A stretch of DNA of 64,000 nt from Gemmatimonadota bacterium (GTDB lineage Bacteria > JAAXHH01), in the NCBI GenBank assembly GCA_009837395.1, contig VXTP01000043.1, forward strand, positions 372,001 through 436,000, in the 5' to 3' direction. The notes beneath the pieces are model-generated. The model saw nothing but the letters and a program-made list of their open reading frames with translations. It was not told the DNA's origin and searched no databases. How positions within the stretch are numbered: position 1 is the stretch's first letter; every line of letters starts with the position of its first letter. Positions 17,151 through 25,966 of this stretch are shown here, piece after piece. A program made the position numbers and the translations under genes.

Positions 17151-17974
17151 GACCGATCGACGGCGCGGTTGGACTGCAGCTGCTCCACGGCCTGCCGCGC
17201 GGCATCCTGTTCCGCGTTCTTTTTGCTGGTGCCCGTGCCTTTGCTGACGGGATTGCCGGCGACGAAGACCTCGATGGTGAAGATCTTCTCATGGTCGGGA
17301 CCCACGGCGGAATCGACGCGATATTCCGGCTGGCCGATGCCTTCGCCCTGCGTGTATTCCAGCAGCGCGCTCTTGTAGTTCCGCGAGTGACCGACTTCGG
17401 AGGGACGTTCCGTACTCAGCTCCTGCAGCAGGGTACGGTTCAGGAAGCGTCTGACCGGCGGGAGCCCGCCGTCCAGGTAGATGGCGCCGATGATGGATTC
17501 GTAGGCATCGGACAGGATCGAATGGCGAAACCGCCCGCCGGATCGGGCTTCACTGGTACTCAGCAGCACATAGCGTCCGAGCTTCATCGCCCGGGCCTGG
17601 CGGGCGAGCGCCTTCCGGTTAACCAGCGTGGACCGGAGCTGGGTCAGCTGGCCCTCGCGGCGTCCGGGGTACTTGTGGTATATGAACTCGCCGACCACGA
17701 GATCCAGCACCGCGTCGCCCAGGAACTCCAGCCGCTCGTTGGAGTGCACGCCCGACTGCTCCCGGGAATACACGTAGGAACGGTGCTTGAGCGCCGTGAT
17801 AAGGTAATCGGGGTTCTTGAAGCGGTAGTCGATGTATTTCTGAACCTGGCGTACGTTTTCACGTTCAAGGGCCGTTCGGTTCGCGGCTTGACCGGAAGCG
17901 CCGCCTTTCAGGCCCGAGACCAGGGCACTGGCCGCGCGCCGCAGCTTCTGCAGAATGGAATGCCGATTTGGCAC
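17147..17974 (-). CDS. rnc: Ribonuclease III
   Basis: The 275-residue endonuclease cleaves double-stranded RNA, for example rRNA precursors. The signature 'NERLEFLGDAVLDLVV' at about 79-94 carries the catalytic acidic residues, with a second acidic cluster in 'LSDAYESIIGAIYLD'. The C-terminal double-stranded RNA-binding domain runs from 'NYKSALLEYTQG' to 'SKKNAEQDAARQAVEQL'. The N-terminus carries about 35 extra residues, basic at first and then Gly/Ala-rich. It lies 40 bp after fabF, the common bacterial fabF-rnc order, and overlaps the lipM-like gene by 4 nt (ATGA). Confidence 0.95.
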   Translation of the reverse strand: MPNRHSILQKLRRAASALVSGLKGGASGQAANRTALERENVRQVQKYIDYRFKNPDYLITALKHRSYVYSREQSGVHSNERLEFLGDAVLDLVVGEFIYHKYPGRREGQLTQLRSTLVNRKALARQARAMKLGRYVLLSTSEARSGGRFRHSILSDAYESIIGAIYLDGGLPPVRRFLNRTLLQELSTERPSEVGHSRNYKSALLEYTQGEGIGQPEYRVDSAVGPDHEKIFTIEVFVAGNPVSKGTGTSKKNAEQDAARQAVEQLQSNRAVDRS

Positions 17975-18014
17975 GGTAGTCCCCGAAGCACGTCCGAGGC
18001 TTTTCGGAAAGAAG

Positions 18015-19256
18015 CTACGCCGTGTGTTTCTTTACCACGAGCGTCACGTTATGCCCTCCGAAACCGAACGAATTGGTTAAGGCCGCCCTCACTTCCCGTT
18101 CCCGGCCCGCGTTGGGGACATAGTCCAGGTCGCAATCGGGATCGGGCTCCTCGTAATTGATGGTGGGATGGACGTAATCGCGGGCGACGGACAGCGTGGT
18201 CGCGATGAACTCGACCCCTCCGGACGCCCCCAGGAGGTGGCCAACGAGTGATTTGGTGGAACTGATCGTCAGGCTGCGCGCATGATCCCCGAAGACCTTT
18301 TTGATGGCCAGGGTTTCGATGCGGTCGTTGAATGGCGTGGACGTGCCATGGGCGTTGATGTAGTCGATTTCGTCCACGGCCAGTCCGGCGTTCTGAAGCG
18401 CCAGGTGCATGGATCGCGCCGCGCCTTCGCCCGATTCGTGAGGTTGGGTGATATGAAAGGCATCCGCCGTCGCGGCATAGCCCGCCAGTTCGGCGTAGAT
18501 CGCCGCACCGCGCCGCTGCGCGTGAGACAGGGTCTCGAGGACGACCATGCCGGCGCCTTCGCCGAGCACGAATCCGTCCCGCTGGGCATCGAAAGGCCTG
18601 CTGGCCCGTTCCGGCTCGTCATTTCGCAGGGACAGGGCCCGCATGTTGCTGAACCCGGCCACGGCCATGGGGGATATGCTGGCCTCCGTGCCGCCGGTGA
18701 CCATGACGTCCGCGTCCCCGTGCTGCAGGATCCGGAACGCGTCGCCGATGCCGTGCGCGCCGCTGGAACAGGCCGACACCGTGGTGTAGTTGGGTCCTTT
18801 CAGGCCATGTATCATCGAGATATGGCCGGGCGCCATGTCCGCGATCATCATGGGGATAAAAAAGGGACTCACGCGTCCGGGGCCCTTGTTTACCAGGTTG
18901 GTATGCTGGTTTTCGAAGGTCCATATCCCGCCGACACCTGTACCCATTACCACCCCGATGCGGTCCCGGTCCTCGGCATCGAGATCCAGCCCGGAGTCGT
19001 CGATCGCCATCTGCGCCGCGATCACGGCGTATTGGACGTTTTCGTCCATTCGCCGCACTTCTTTCCGGTCGATGTAGTCCGCCGCGCTGAAGTCCTTCAA
19101 TTCGGCGGCGATTTTCGCCGGAAAGGCGCTCACATCGAATTTCGTAATGGGCCCTACGCCGCTCCGACCCGCGCAAAGGGCCTGCCAGTAGGTATCGAGC
19201 GTGAGACCCACGGGGCTCAGGACGCCCATACCGGTGACGACAACGCGTTCAGCCAC
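18015..19256 (-). CDS. fabF: 3-oxoacyl-ACP synthase II
   Basis: The 413-residue condensing enzyme elongates acyl-ACP with malonyl-ACP in type II fatty acid synthesis. The catalytic triad is visible: Cys163 in SACSSG, His303 in NAHGTSTPFND and His340 in LVGHLLGASG. The C-terminal 'NSFGFGGHN' is conserved. Length matches FabF. It follows acpP by 109 bp, a gap partly filled by an 18-bp triple repeat. No fabH is present in the cluster, so initiation must be encoded elsewhere or by another enzyme. Confidence 0.96.
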   Translation of the reverse strand: MAERVVVTGMGVLSPVGLTLDTYWQALCAGRSGVGPITKFDVSAFPAKIAAELKDFSAADYIDRKEVRRMDENVQYAVIAAQMAIDDSGLDLDAEDRDRIGVVMGTGVGGIWTFENQHTNLVNKGPGRVSPFFIPMMIADMAPGHISMIHGLKGPNYTTVSACSSGAHGIGDAFRILQHGDADVMVTGGTEASISPMAVAGFSNMRALSLRNDEPERASRPFDAQRDGFVLGEGAGMVVLETLSHAQRRGAAIYAELAGYAATADAFHITQPHESGEGAARSMHLALQNAGLAVDEIDYINAHGTSTPFNDRIETLAIKKVFGDHARSLTISSTKSLVGHLLGASGGVEFIATTLSVARDYVHPTINYEEPDPDCDLDYVPNAGREREVRAALTNSFGFGGHNVTLVVKKHTA

Positions 19257-19295
19257 CCCGACGCCTCCCGAAATCAGCCAGTCGAGTCACCCGGC

Positions 19296-19349
19296 CTGCA
19301 TGGAAATCCCGGACTGTGCAGAAATCCCGGTCTGCATGGAAATCCCGGC
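19296..19349. repeat. Three 18-bp tandem repeats between acpP and fabF
   Basis: Units 19296-19313, 19314-19331 and 19332-19349 share CTGCATGGAAATCCCGG(A/C). Units 1 and 3 differ only at the last base; unit 2 carries several changes. The array lies in the intergenic region just downstream of acpP. Confidence 0.85.
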
Positions 19350-19365
19350 CGGGCCTCGAAATGAA

Positions 19366-19596
19366 TCAGCCGTCTATATTGGACTGGAGATACTTGATCG
19401 CGTCGCCGACCGTGACGATCTTCTCGGCGTCCTCGTCGGGGATCTCGAGATCGAACTCTTCTTCGAGAGCCATCACGAGTTCGACCGTATCGAGCGAGTC
19501 GGCGCCCAGGTCGTCGGTGAACGAGGCATTGTCGGTGACCTGGTCACCGTCCACACCAAGTTGTTCGGCGATGATTTCCTTTACGCGGTCTTCCAT
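19366..19596 (-). CDS. acpP: Acyl carrier protein
   Basis: The 76-residue acidic helical protein carries growing acyl chains in fatty acid synthesis. The 4'-phosphopantetheine attachment site is Ser34 in [10 protein letters not shown]. Length and '[17 protein letters not shown]' are typical. AGGAGGAAAG-type sequence precedes the ATG. It sits between fabG (47 bp) and fabF (109 bp). Its partner holo-ACP synthase is not in the window. Confidence 0.97.
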   Translation of the reverse strand: MEDRVKEIIAEQLGVDGDQVTDNASFTDDLGADSLDTVELVMALEEEFDLEIPDEDAEKIVTVGDAIKYLQSNIDG

Positions 19597-19643
19597 CTTC
19601 TTTCCTCCTGTACAAATGATTGTTTATTAACCGTCTGCTTTCC

Positions 19644-20387
19644 TCACATGCCCATGCCGCCGTCGACGCGCATCACTTGGCCGGTTACGAAAGCGGCGTC
19701 GTCGGACGCCAGAAAGGCCGCGATGCCGGCAACGTCATCGGGTTGTCCGGCCCGAGACAGCGGAGTGGCTTCCAGAAACGCGGACTTCACCGCATCGGGA
19801 AGCGCTTCCGTCATGGCCGTTTCGATATATCCCGGGGCGATGGCGTTGACCGTGATGCCCCTGCTGCCCACCTCTTTCGCCACCGACTTGGTGAAACCGA
19901 TGATCCCGGCCTTGGATGCGGCGTAGTTGGCCTGTCCCGGGTTGCCCGTCAGCCCCACGATCGAGGTCATGTTGATGATCCTGCCGCTTCGCTGCCGCAT
20001 CATCTGGCGGATCACGGCCTGCGTGCAGGCGAACACGCCGCCCAGGTTCACGTGGATGACCTCGTCCCAGTCATCCTGTTTCATGCGCATAAGGAGCGTG
20101 TCCCTGACCGTCGCCGCGTTGTTGATCAGGACGTCGATGGACCCGTAGTCCTCGACCACGGTATCGACCAGGTTCTTCACGCTGTCCCGGTCGTCGATAC
20201 TCAGGGAAACGCCCCGGGCATCGCCGCCCACACGGTTCAGCGCGTCGGCGGCTTCCTGCGCCTTTGCTCCGTCGCGGCTGGTCAGGACGATCCGGGCGCC
20301 TTCCGCGGCGAAACGTTCGGCGACGGCGGAACCGATGCCCTGCGCGCCGCCCGTCACGATGGTGACCTTGTCCTTTAAGCCCTGCAA
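19644..20387 (-). CDS. fabG: 3-oxoacyl-ACP reductase
   Basis: The 247-residue SDR reduces 3-oxoacyl-ACP with NADPH. Motifs are GGAQGIG (13-19), NNAA (about 89-92), Ser142, Tyr155 and Lys159 (YAASK), 'NAIAPGYIETAMT' and the terminal 'VDGGMGM' typical of FabG. The start appears to be TTG at 20387, with GGAG about 10 nt upstream; no ATG lies nearer the conserved 'KVTIVTGG'. It is flanked by fabD (48 bp) and acpP (47 bp). Confidence 0.94.
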   Translation of the reverse strand: MQGLKDKVTIVTGGAQGIGSAVAERFAAEGARIVLTSRDGAKAQEAADALNRVGGDARGVSLSIDDRDSVKNLVDTVVEDYGSIDVLINNAATVRDTLLMRMKQDDWDEVIHVNLGGVFACTQAVIRQMMRQRSGRIINMTSIVGLTGNPGQANYAASKAGIIGFTKSVAKEVGSRGITVNAIAPGYIETAMTEALPDAVKSAFLEATPLSRAGQPDDVAGIAAFLASDDAAFVTGQVMRVDGGMGM

Positions 20388-20435
20388 ACCTGAAGTACTC
20401 CGTGTGAGTGTCGTTATCTGTGAAACGAAACCGGT

Positions 20436-21431
20436 TTACCGCGGTTCCAACCGATCTGCCACGAGCCGTCCGTGCGTTTCCGCCACAGGCCGGCCGATCG
20501 ATTCCGCCACGGCCGTGACGTCGGCGAGTTTGTCCGCGTTCAGGACGCCGATGCCGCGGTGCATCCGCTTCATCAACCCCGTGAGCACGTTGCCCGGTCC
20601 TGCTTCCACCACGGTGTCCACCTCTTGATCGGCCAGCGTCTGCATCGATTCCGCCCAGCGCACGGGGCTGGTCAGCTGTTCGATCAACAGGCGGCGGATT
20701 TCATCGGGCTCCGTCACGGCCCGGGCGGTCACGTTGGCCACCACCGGCGTTTCCGCGCGGGCAAAGGGGACCTTTTCAATCGCCTCGGCAAGGCCGTGCC
20801 GCGCGTATTCCATGAGTTCGGAGTGGAAGGCGCCGCTGACCTTGAGCGGTACGACCCGCTTTGCTCCCGCTGACCGGGCGCCGTCCATCGCGCGTTGCAC
20901 GGCCGGCACCGCGCCTGCGATGACGGTCTGCACCGGTGCGTTGTAGTTCGCCGGTTGAACGGGTTCGTCTTCCGCGCAGGCGGCCCGGCAGACTTCGTCG
21001 ATCTCCCGTGGCGACAGGCCGATCACGGCCGCCATGGTTCCCCGACGGCGCTGTCCGGCCTCGTGCATCAGTGCACTGCGCAGTCTGACCAGGCGCAGCG
21101 ACTCCTCGAAATCGAGGACGCCGGCCGCCACCAGCGCCGAATACTCGCCGAGGCTGTGGCCGGCGACGAAATCCGGTTCGATCCCATGCGCTTTCAATAA
21201 GGATGCGACCGCCACGCTGTGCACCAGGATGGCCAGTTGCGTGTAGTTCGTCTGCTTCAGGGTTTCGGCGGGACCGTCGAAGGAGACGCCGGCAATATCT
21301 GCACCGGTGATCTCGCGGGCTTGCTCGTAAAGCGATCGAACCTGCTGATACCGGTCATGCAGGTCCCGGCCCATGCCGACGTACTGTGAGGCCTGGCCCG
21401 GAAACAGGAAAGCGATCCTGGCTTGGGACAT
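20436..21431 (-). CDS. fabD: Malonyl-CoA:ACP transacylase
   Basis: The 331-residue enzyme loads malonate onto ACP. Motifs are 'FLFPGQASQYVGMG' (9-22), the nucleophile Ser93 in GHSLGEYSAL, 'GAFHSELM' with the catalytic His, and 'VEAGPGNVLTGLMKR'. Length is slightly above the usual 310. It follows rpmF by 18 bp where plsX and fabH normally intervene in the conserved rpmF-plsX-fabH-fabD order. It could also supply malonyl-ACP in parallel with the AT domain of the PKS further down the run. Confidence 0.95.
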   Translation of the reverse strand: MSQARIAFLFPGQASQYVGMGRDLHDRYQQVRSLYEQAREITGADIAGVSFDGPAETLKQTNYTQLAILVHSVAVASLLKAHGIEPDFVAGHSLGEYSALVAAGVLDFEESLRLVRLRSALMHEAGQRRRGTMAAVIGLSPREIDEVCRAACAEDEPVQPANYNAPVQTVIAGAVPAVQRAMDGARSAGAKRVVPLKVSGAFHSELMEYARHGLAEAIEKVPFARAETPVVANVTARAVTEPDEIRRLLIEQLTSPVRWAESMQTLADQEVDTVVEAGPGNVLTGLMKRMHRGIGVLNADKLADVTAVAESIGRPVAETHGRLVADRLEPR

Positions 21432-21449
21432 GGGGAATCGGCGCCGAAC

Positions 21450-21632
21450 CTAAATGGCTTCGACTTCCAGGACTTCCTTTCCCTGGTAGTATCCGCAGTG
21501 GGGGCAAACGCGGTGCGCGCGTTTCATCTCTCCACAATTGGAGCATTCCACCAGCATCGGCATCGGCAGCACCCAGTGCGTGCGGCGCTTACGACTCCGT
21601 GCCCGAGATTGGCGTCGCTTGGGCAAGGCCAT
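21450..21632 (-). CDS. rpmF: 50S ribosomal protein L32
   Basis: The 60-residue basic protein has the L32 start '[19 protein letters not shown]' and a zinc ribbon with CSNC and CPHC cysteine pairs, so this is the zinc-binding paralogue type. It is located 3 nt after yceD, the widespread yceD-rpmF pairing. Confidence 0.96.
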   Translation of the reverse strand: MALPKRRQSRARSRKRRTHWVLPMPMLVECSNCGEMKRAHRVCPHCGYYQGKEVLEVEAI

Positions 21633-21635
21633 GCT

Positions 21636-22157
21636 TTATTCCTCCTTCAACAACGTTTTCAAGATGTGCAAGCGTGAGTCCACCATCCGCGTACCGCAAC
21701 CGCAGGCACCCACGTTCAGGTTCGTGCCGCAATCGGGACAGAGGCCCTTGCATGCTTCGCTGCACAGGGGTTTCATGGGGATATTCAGGTTGACGAGTTC
21801 GGCGATGCGCCGACTGATGTCGATCGTCTTCGCGCCGTAGTCCAGGATTTCCACGTCGTCCGATTCGGTCAACTCCTCGCCATCAGGTATGGCCCGGTCG
21901 GTCTTCTCGTAGTAAGTCGCGATTTCACCGCTGATATGTTCTTCGACCTCTTCGAGGCACCTGCCGCAGGAGAAAGTCATGGAGACCGCTATGTCGGCCT
22001 GCAGCACGAGCGAATTCTCGGAGACTGTCAGCGTGCCGTCCACCTTGACCGGTGAAGCGAAACGGCATTCCTCGTCCGGAATGAAATCGGCGGCGGGCGT
22101 GTCTTCCAGGTGGATGGGATGCAGACCTTCGGCCAGATGCTCGATCGCTATTCGCAT
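21636..22157 (-). CDS. YceD/DUF177-family protein (23S rRNA accumulation)
   Basis: The 173-residue protein is first in the FAS II run. The DUF177 pattern is visible: an N-terminal beta region, 'SMTFSCGRCLEEVEEHISGEI' with a CxxC, 'DVEILDYGAKTIDISRRIAELVNLNIPMKPLCSEACKGLC' and a CPDCG pair. YceD homologues act in 23S rRNA processing and are usually next to rpmF. The 24-residue tail after the last Cys is unremarkable. Confidence 0.88.
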   Translation of the reverse strand: MRIAIEHLAEGLHPIHLEDTPAADFIPDEECRFASPVKVDGTLTVSENSLVLQADIAVSMTFSCGRCLEEVEEHISGEIATYYEKTDRAIPDGEELTESDDVEILDYGAKTIDISRRIAELVNLNIPMKPLCSEACKGLCPDCGTNLNVGACGCGTRMVDSRLHILKTLLKEE

Positions 22158-22258
22158 ATTGACGGCTTGTTCACGGGACTACGACCACGTTCCACACGCG
22201 ACTTAAACGCCACATTCCGGATGGGCCGGACTATACTCCAATCAGCCGGAAGCCACTA

Positions 22259-22288
22259 ATAATAGGGAGGTTACCCCGGTCGTGTCAA
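22259..22288 (-). promoter_or_regulatory. Candidate sigma-70 promoter for the yceD-to-PKS run
   Basis: On the minus strand TTGACA (22288-22283), an 18-bp spacer and TATTAT (22264-22259) lie about 100 nt upstream of yceD. The -35 is a perfect consensus and the -10 matches five of six. It is the strongest promoter-like site I saw between sucD and the PKS end, so it may drive the whole 12.5-kb run. Confidence 0.55.
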
Positions 22289-22304
22289 GAGGAAAATCCC
22301 CGGA

Positions 22305-23174
22305 TCAGGCGAGTGCGGACCGGATCAGATCCACCACGTCGGCTGACCGGTCGGCCACCGGAATGCCCGCCTCGTTCAGCGCGCTTACTTTCTCCTCGGC
22401 GCCGCCCGTTCCCCCCGAAATAATCGCCCCGGCGTGACCCATGCGCTTGCCTGGGGGCGCCGTGCGGCCCGCTATGAAACCGACCACCGGCTTCTTCATG
22501 TGCTGACGCACGAACTCGGCCGCCCTTTCCTCGTCGGAGCCGCCGATCTCGCCGATCATGACCACGGCGTGGGTATCCGGATCCGCTTCGAAGGCCTCGA
22601 GGGCGTCGATGAAACCCGTCCCGATGATCGGATCGCCGCCGATACCAAGGCAGGTCGACTGGCCGATGCCCGCGGACGTCAGTTGATGGACGATCTCGTA
22701 GGTCAGCGTGCCGCTGCGGGAGACCACGCCCACATGTCCGGGCCGGTGAATGTGGCCGGGCATGATGCCCACCTTGGTGACCCCGGGCGTGATGGCGCCG
22801 GGACAGTTCGGTCCCAGGAGCCGTACGCCTGAGCCTTGCAGGACGGCGTAGACCCGGGCCATGTCCAGCGTGGGGATGCCTTCTGTGATGCAGATCACCA
22901 GGTCCATTTCGGCGTCGATGGCCTCGTGGATCGCGTCGGCCGCGAAGGCGGGGCGGACATAGATGATGGACGTGTTGGCACCGGTCGCCGAAGCGGCTTC
23001 CTCGAGGGTGTCGAAGACCGGGATGCCATCCAGGTCCTGGCCGCCCTTGCCCGGAGTGACCCCGGCCACGATGTTCGTGCCGTAGGCCGCCATCTGGCGC
23101 GTGTGGAAGGAACCGTCCCTGCCGGTGATCCCCTGCACGACGACGCGGGTGTTTGCGTCAACCAGGATGCTCAT
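22305..23174 (-). CDS. sucD: Succinyl-CoA synthetase alpha subunit
   Basis: The 289-residue subunit of the TCA-cycle enzyme interconverts succinyl-CoA and succinate with ATP or GTP formation. Features are the CoA-binding start '[15 protein letters not shown]', '[11 protein letters not shown]', and the phosphorylated His247 in [12 protein letters not shown]. It overlaps sucC by 4 nt (ATGA), the usual sucCD arrangement. Confidence 0.96.
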   Translation of the reverse strand: MSILVDANTRVVVQGITGRDGSFHTRQMAAYGTNIVAGVTPGKGGQDLDGIPVFDTLEEAASATGANTSIIYVRPAFAADAIHEAIDAEMDLVICITEGIPTLDMARVYAVLQGSGVRLLGPNCPGAITPGVTKVGIMPGHIHRPGHVGVVSRSGTLTYEIVHQLTSAGIGQSTCLGIGGDPIIGTGFIDALEAFEADPDTHAVVMIGEIGGSDEERAAEFVRQHMKKPVVGFIAGRTAPPGKRMGHAGAIISGGTGGAEEKVSALNEAGIPVADRSADVVDLIRSALA

Positions 23175-24328
23175 CTTGCCCCCTTCCCGAGCGCTACGGC
23201 CTTCTGAACGGCTTCCGCCATGGTGTCTACGGCTACGAGCCCCACGGATTCGAGTATTTTGCGGCCCTCCGCTTCATTGGTCCCGGTGAGCCGGATGACG
23301 ATGGGCAGCGTGAGCGGTCCGCCGGGACCGGCAGCGATGCGGTCCAGGGCGGTCACGATGCCGTTGGCCACGTCGTCGCAGCGGGTGATCCCGCCGAATA
23401 TGTTGAAAAGCACGGCCTTGACCCGGTCGTCGGACGTGATGATGTTCATGGCGGTGACGACCTTGTCAGGGTTCGAGCTGCCGCCGATATCGAGAAAGTT
23501 TGCGGGCATGCCCCCGTAGAACTTCACCATGTCCATGGTCGCCATGGCCAGGCCCGCGCCGTTGACGATGCAGCCGATGTCGCCGTCGAGCTTGACGAAG
23601 CTGAGATCGGCGTCCCGTGCCTCGGCCTCGGTGGGCTCTTCGGATTCGGAATCGCGCATGTCCTCGATTTCCTCGTGCCGGAACAGGGCGTTGTCGTCGA
23701 TGTTCATCTTGCCGTCCAGCGCCCACAGCTTGCCTTCCGGCGTGGTCACGAGGGGGTTGATCTCCGCAAGGGACGCGTCGCTTTCGATAAAGGCGTCGTA
23801 GAGCCGGGCGAGCATGCCGGCGGCCTGTTTGACCTGTGCAGGATCGGAATAGAGTTTGTAGGCCAGGGACCGGGCCTGGTACGGGAGCAGGCCGAGCAGG
23901 GGGTCGACGGCCAGTTTGTGGATCTTCTCCGGCGTATCCCGTGCGACCTCCTCGATGTCGACGCCGCCCGCTGCGCTGACCATGAACACCGGCCGCCGGG
24001 TCTGACGGTCGAGGATGATCCCGATGTAGGCTTCTTGGTCGATCTCCACCGCCTTGGCTACGAGGACCTGCCGGACCGTCAGCCCCTTGATGTCCATGCC
24101 CAGGATCCGGCCCGCGACCTCGAAGGCCTCATCGGGCGTCGAGGCCAGTTTCACGCCGCCCGCCTTTCCCCGCCCGCCGACGTGCACCTGAGCTTTGACC
24201 ACCACCCGCGTGCCCAGTTCCTCGGCGATACGCCGGGCTTCATCAGGCGTCCGGGCCACCTGTTCCGGCGGGATCGCCATCCCGTGCCGGGCGAAGATGC
24301 CCTTCGCCTGGAATTCGTGTATATTCAA
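23171..24328 (-). CDS. sucC: Succinyl-CoA synthetase beta subunit
   Basis: The 385-residue ATP-grasp subunit has '[15 protein letters not shown]' at the N-terminus, '[15 protein letters not shown]' for nucleotide binding, '[12 protein letters not shown]' for metal binding and '[16 protein letters not shown]' at the interface. The start is TTG at 24328 with AGGAG 6 nt upstream; an open frame continues upstream to 25000 but lies inside xylulokinase and has no SucC homology. The TTG overlaps the xylulokinase stop (TTGA), so the kinase and sucCD are translationally coupled. Confidence 0.95.
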   Translation of the reverse strand: MNIHEFQAKGIFARHGMAIPPEQVARTPDEARRIAEELGTRVVVKAQVHVGGRGKAGGVKLASTPDEAFEVAGRILGMDIKGLTVRQVLVAKAVEIDQEAYIGIILDRQTRRPVFMVSAAGGVDIEEVARDTPEKIHKLAVDPLLGLLPYQARSLAYKLYSDPAQVKQAAGMLARLYDAFIESDASLAEINPLVTTPEGKLWALDGKMNIDDNALFRHEEIEDMRDSESEEPTEAEARDADLSFVKLDGDIGCIVNGAGLAMATMDMVKFYGGMPANFLDIGGSSNPDKVVTAMNIITSDDRVKAVLFNIFGGITRCDDVANGIVTALDRIAAGPGGPLTLPIVIRLTGTNEAEGRKILESVGLVAVDTMAEAVQKAVALGKGAR

Positions 24329-25872
24329 TTTCTGCTCCTTTGCTTTTCTACCATGCTGCCCAGGGCGTCGAAACCCGGCTTGAGGGCCGGATACATGGAT
24401 TTGAAGATCCCGTAACACTCCTCGTAGCGTTTCGAAGCCTCTGGATCCGGCTCCGTCCTGGACACGACGTCGACCAGGTCGTCCGCGGCATCCTCGACCG
24501 TGCCGTATACGCCGGTGCCGACCGCGGCCAGGATGGCGGCGCCGAAGGCGGGGCCTTCCTCGGCGTTCACGGTAACGACTTCCGCCCCGTAGACATCGGC
24601 CTGGATCTGCCGCCAGAGGCTGCTTCGCGCTCCGCCGCCTGTGGAACGGACCTGTGTGACGGACAGCCCGAGCTCCCGCATGATTTCTATGGAATCCCGC
24701 AGGGCGAAGGTCACGCCCTCCATAACGGAACGGATCATGTGGGGCCGTCCGTGCCGTCCCGTGATACCGATGAACGCGCCCCGCGCGTTGGCATCCTTGT
24801 GGGGAGTGCGCTCGCCCATGAGGTAGGGGAGAAACACCAGGCCCTCGCTGCCCGCCGGCGCGCGTGCCGCCTGGGTCGTCAATAGTTCGTAGGGGTCGGT
24901 GTCCAGCATCCGGGCCGCGCTGACCTCGACTTCGCCCAGCGTATTGCGCAGCCACTGGAAGGCGCCGCCCGCGAAGAGCGTCACCCCCATGAGGTACCAT
25001 TTGTCGGGAACGCTGTGGCAGAAGGTATGGACGCGCAGTTCCGGGTCCACGCGGACGTCGTCGGTGTGGGCGAAGACCACGCCCGACGTACCCAGGCTGG
25101 CCAGGATCCGGCCGGACCGGACGATGCCGGCGCCCACGGCGCCGCAGGTGTTGTCGGCTCCGCCGCCGACGACGGGCGTGCCGGGCTTCAGTCCCATGTC
25201 TGCGGCCACCTCCTCCGTCACGTGGCCGCAGACGTCGATGGATTCGAAGGTGGGCGGAAGGAACTCCGCGGGCAGGCCGATGGCGTCCATCATGGCGCCG
25301 GACCAGCTCCGCTCCCGTACGTCGAACAGCAGCGTGCCCGCGGCGTCGGAGACCTCCATGGCGAATTCGCCGGTCATGCGGAACCGGATGTAGTCCTTGG
25401 GCAGCATAACCTTTCGGATGCGGTCATAGACATCCGGTTCTTGATCGCGGACCCAGACCAGCTTGGGCGCGGTGAAGCCTTCGAGGGCCGGATTGGACAC
25501 CCAGTCCACCAGGTTCTTCTCACCCGCCTGTTCCGTGATCCAGCGGCACTGATCGGACGTCCGCGTATCGCACCACAGGATGGAAGGCCGAAGCACCTCG
25601 TTCCGTTCATCCAGCAGGACCGAACTGTGCATCTGACCCGACAGGCCGATCCCGGCGATGGATTCGGCCGTCACGCCGGCGGTGCCCATGGCTTCGCGCA
25701 CCGTATTCGACGCCGCGCGCCACCAGTCCGCCGGATCCTGTTCGGCCCAGTTGGGACGGGGCGTGTGCAGAGGGATCTCCTCGAAGGCCCGGGCCGCCAG
25801 GCCGCCCCGTTCGTCGACGATGATCGTCTTGATCCCCGAGGTGCCGATGTCGATGCCGATCAGGTGTCTCAT
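24325..25872 (-). CDS. xylB: Xylulokinase (FGGY carbohydrate kinase)
   Basis: The 515-residue kinase phosphorylates D-xylulose for the pentose phosphate pathway. Motifs are 'IGIDIGTSGIKTIIVD' (phosphate 1), 'GLSGQMHSSVLLD' typical of xylulokinase, 'VVGGGADNTCGAVGAG', and 'STGGGARSSLWRQIQADVYG'. The ATG at 25872 is chosen because the fold begins there; the longer frame back to a TTG at 25914 begins in the poly-T of the sigma gene terminator. No xylose isomerase or xylose transporter is adjacent. Other FGGY substrates are possible but the QMH motif supports xylulose. Confidence 0.85.
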   Translation of the reverse strand: MRHLIGIDIGTSGIKTIIVDERGGLAARAFEEIPLHTPRPNWAEQDPADWWRAASNTVREAMGTAGVTAESIAGIGLSGQMHSSVLLDERNEVLRPSILWCDTRTSDQCRWITEQAGEKNLVDWVSNPALEGFTAPKLVWVRDQEPDVYDRIRKVMLPKDYIRFRMTGEFAMEVSDAAGTLLFDVRERSWSGAMMDAIGLPAEFLPPTFESIDVCGHVTEEVAADMGLKPGTPVVGGGADNTCGAVGAGIVRSGRILASLGTSGVVFAHTDDVRVDPELRVHTFCHSVPDKWYLMGVTLFAGGAFQWLRNTLGEVEVSAARMLDTDPYELLTTQAARAPAGSEGLVFLPYLMGERTPHKDANARGAFIGITGRHGRPHMIRSVMEGVTFALRDSIEIMRELGLSVTQVRSTGGGARSSLWRQIQADVYGAEVVTVNAEEGPAFGAAILAAVGTGVYGTVEDAADDLVDVVSRTEPDPEASKRYEECYGIFKSMYPALKPGFDALGSMVEKQRSRN

Positions 25873-25912
25873 GGGTGGGCTGTTGCCTGTCTTTACCGTG
25901 CCATTCCGGCAC

Positions 25913-25937
25913 AAAAAAACCTGCGCAATTCCGCAGG
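25913..25937 (-). terminator. Rho-independent terminator of the sigma factor gene
   Basis: On the minus strand CCTGCG-GAATTG-CGCAGG is followed by seven T residues, 30 nt after the sigma gene stop. It separates the sigma gene from xylB-sucCD and is the only clear hairpin-plus-T-tract in the window. Confidence 0.85.
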
Positions 25938-25966
25938 GACGAGATGATTGGAACTGGTGGCCGGAT

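Noticed and set aside
23171-25000. 609-codon version of sucC
   Set aside because: The extra 224 codons lie inside xylB in another frame and show no SucC homology; TTG at 24328 has a good ribosome site.
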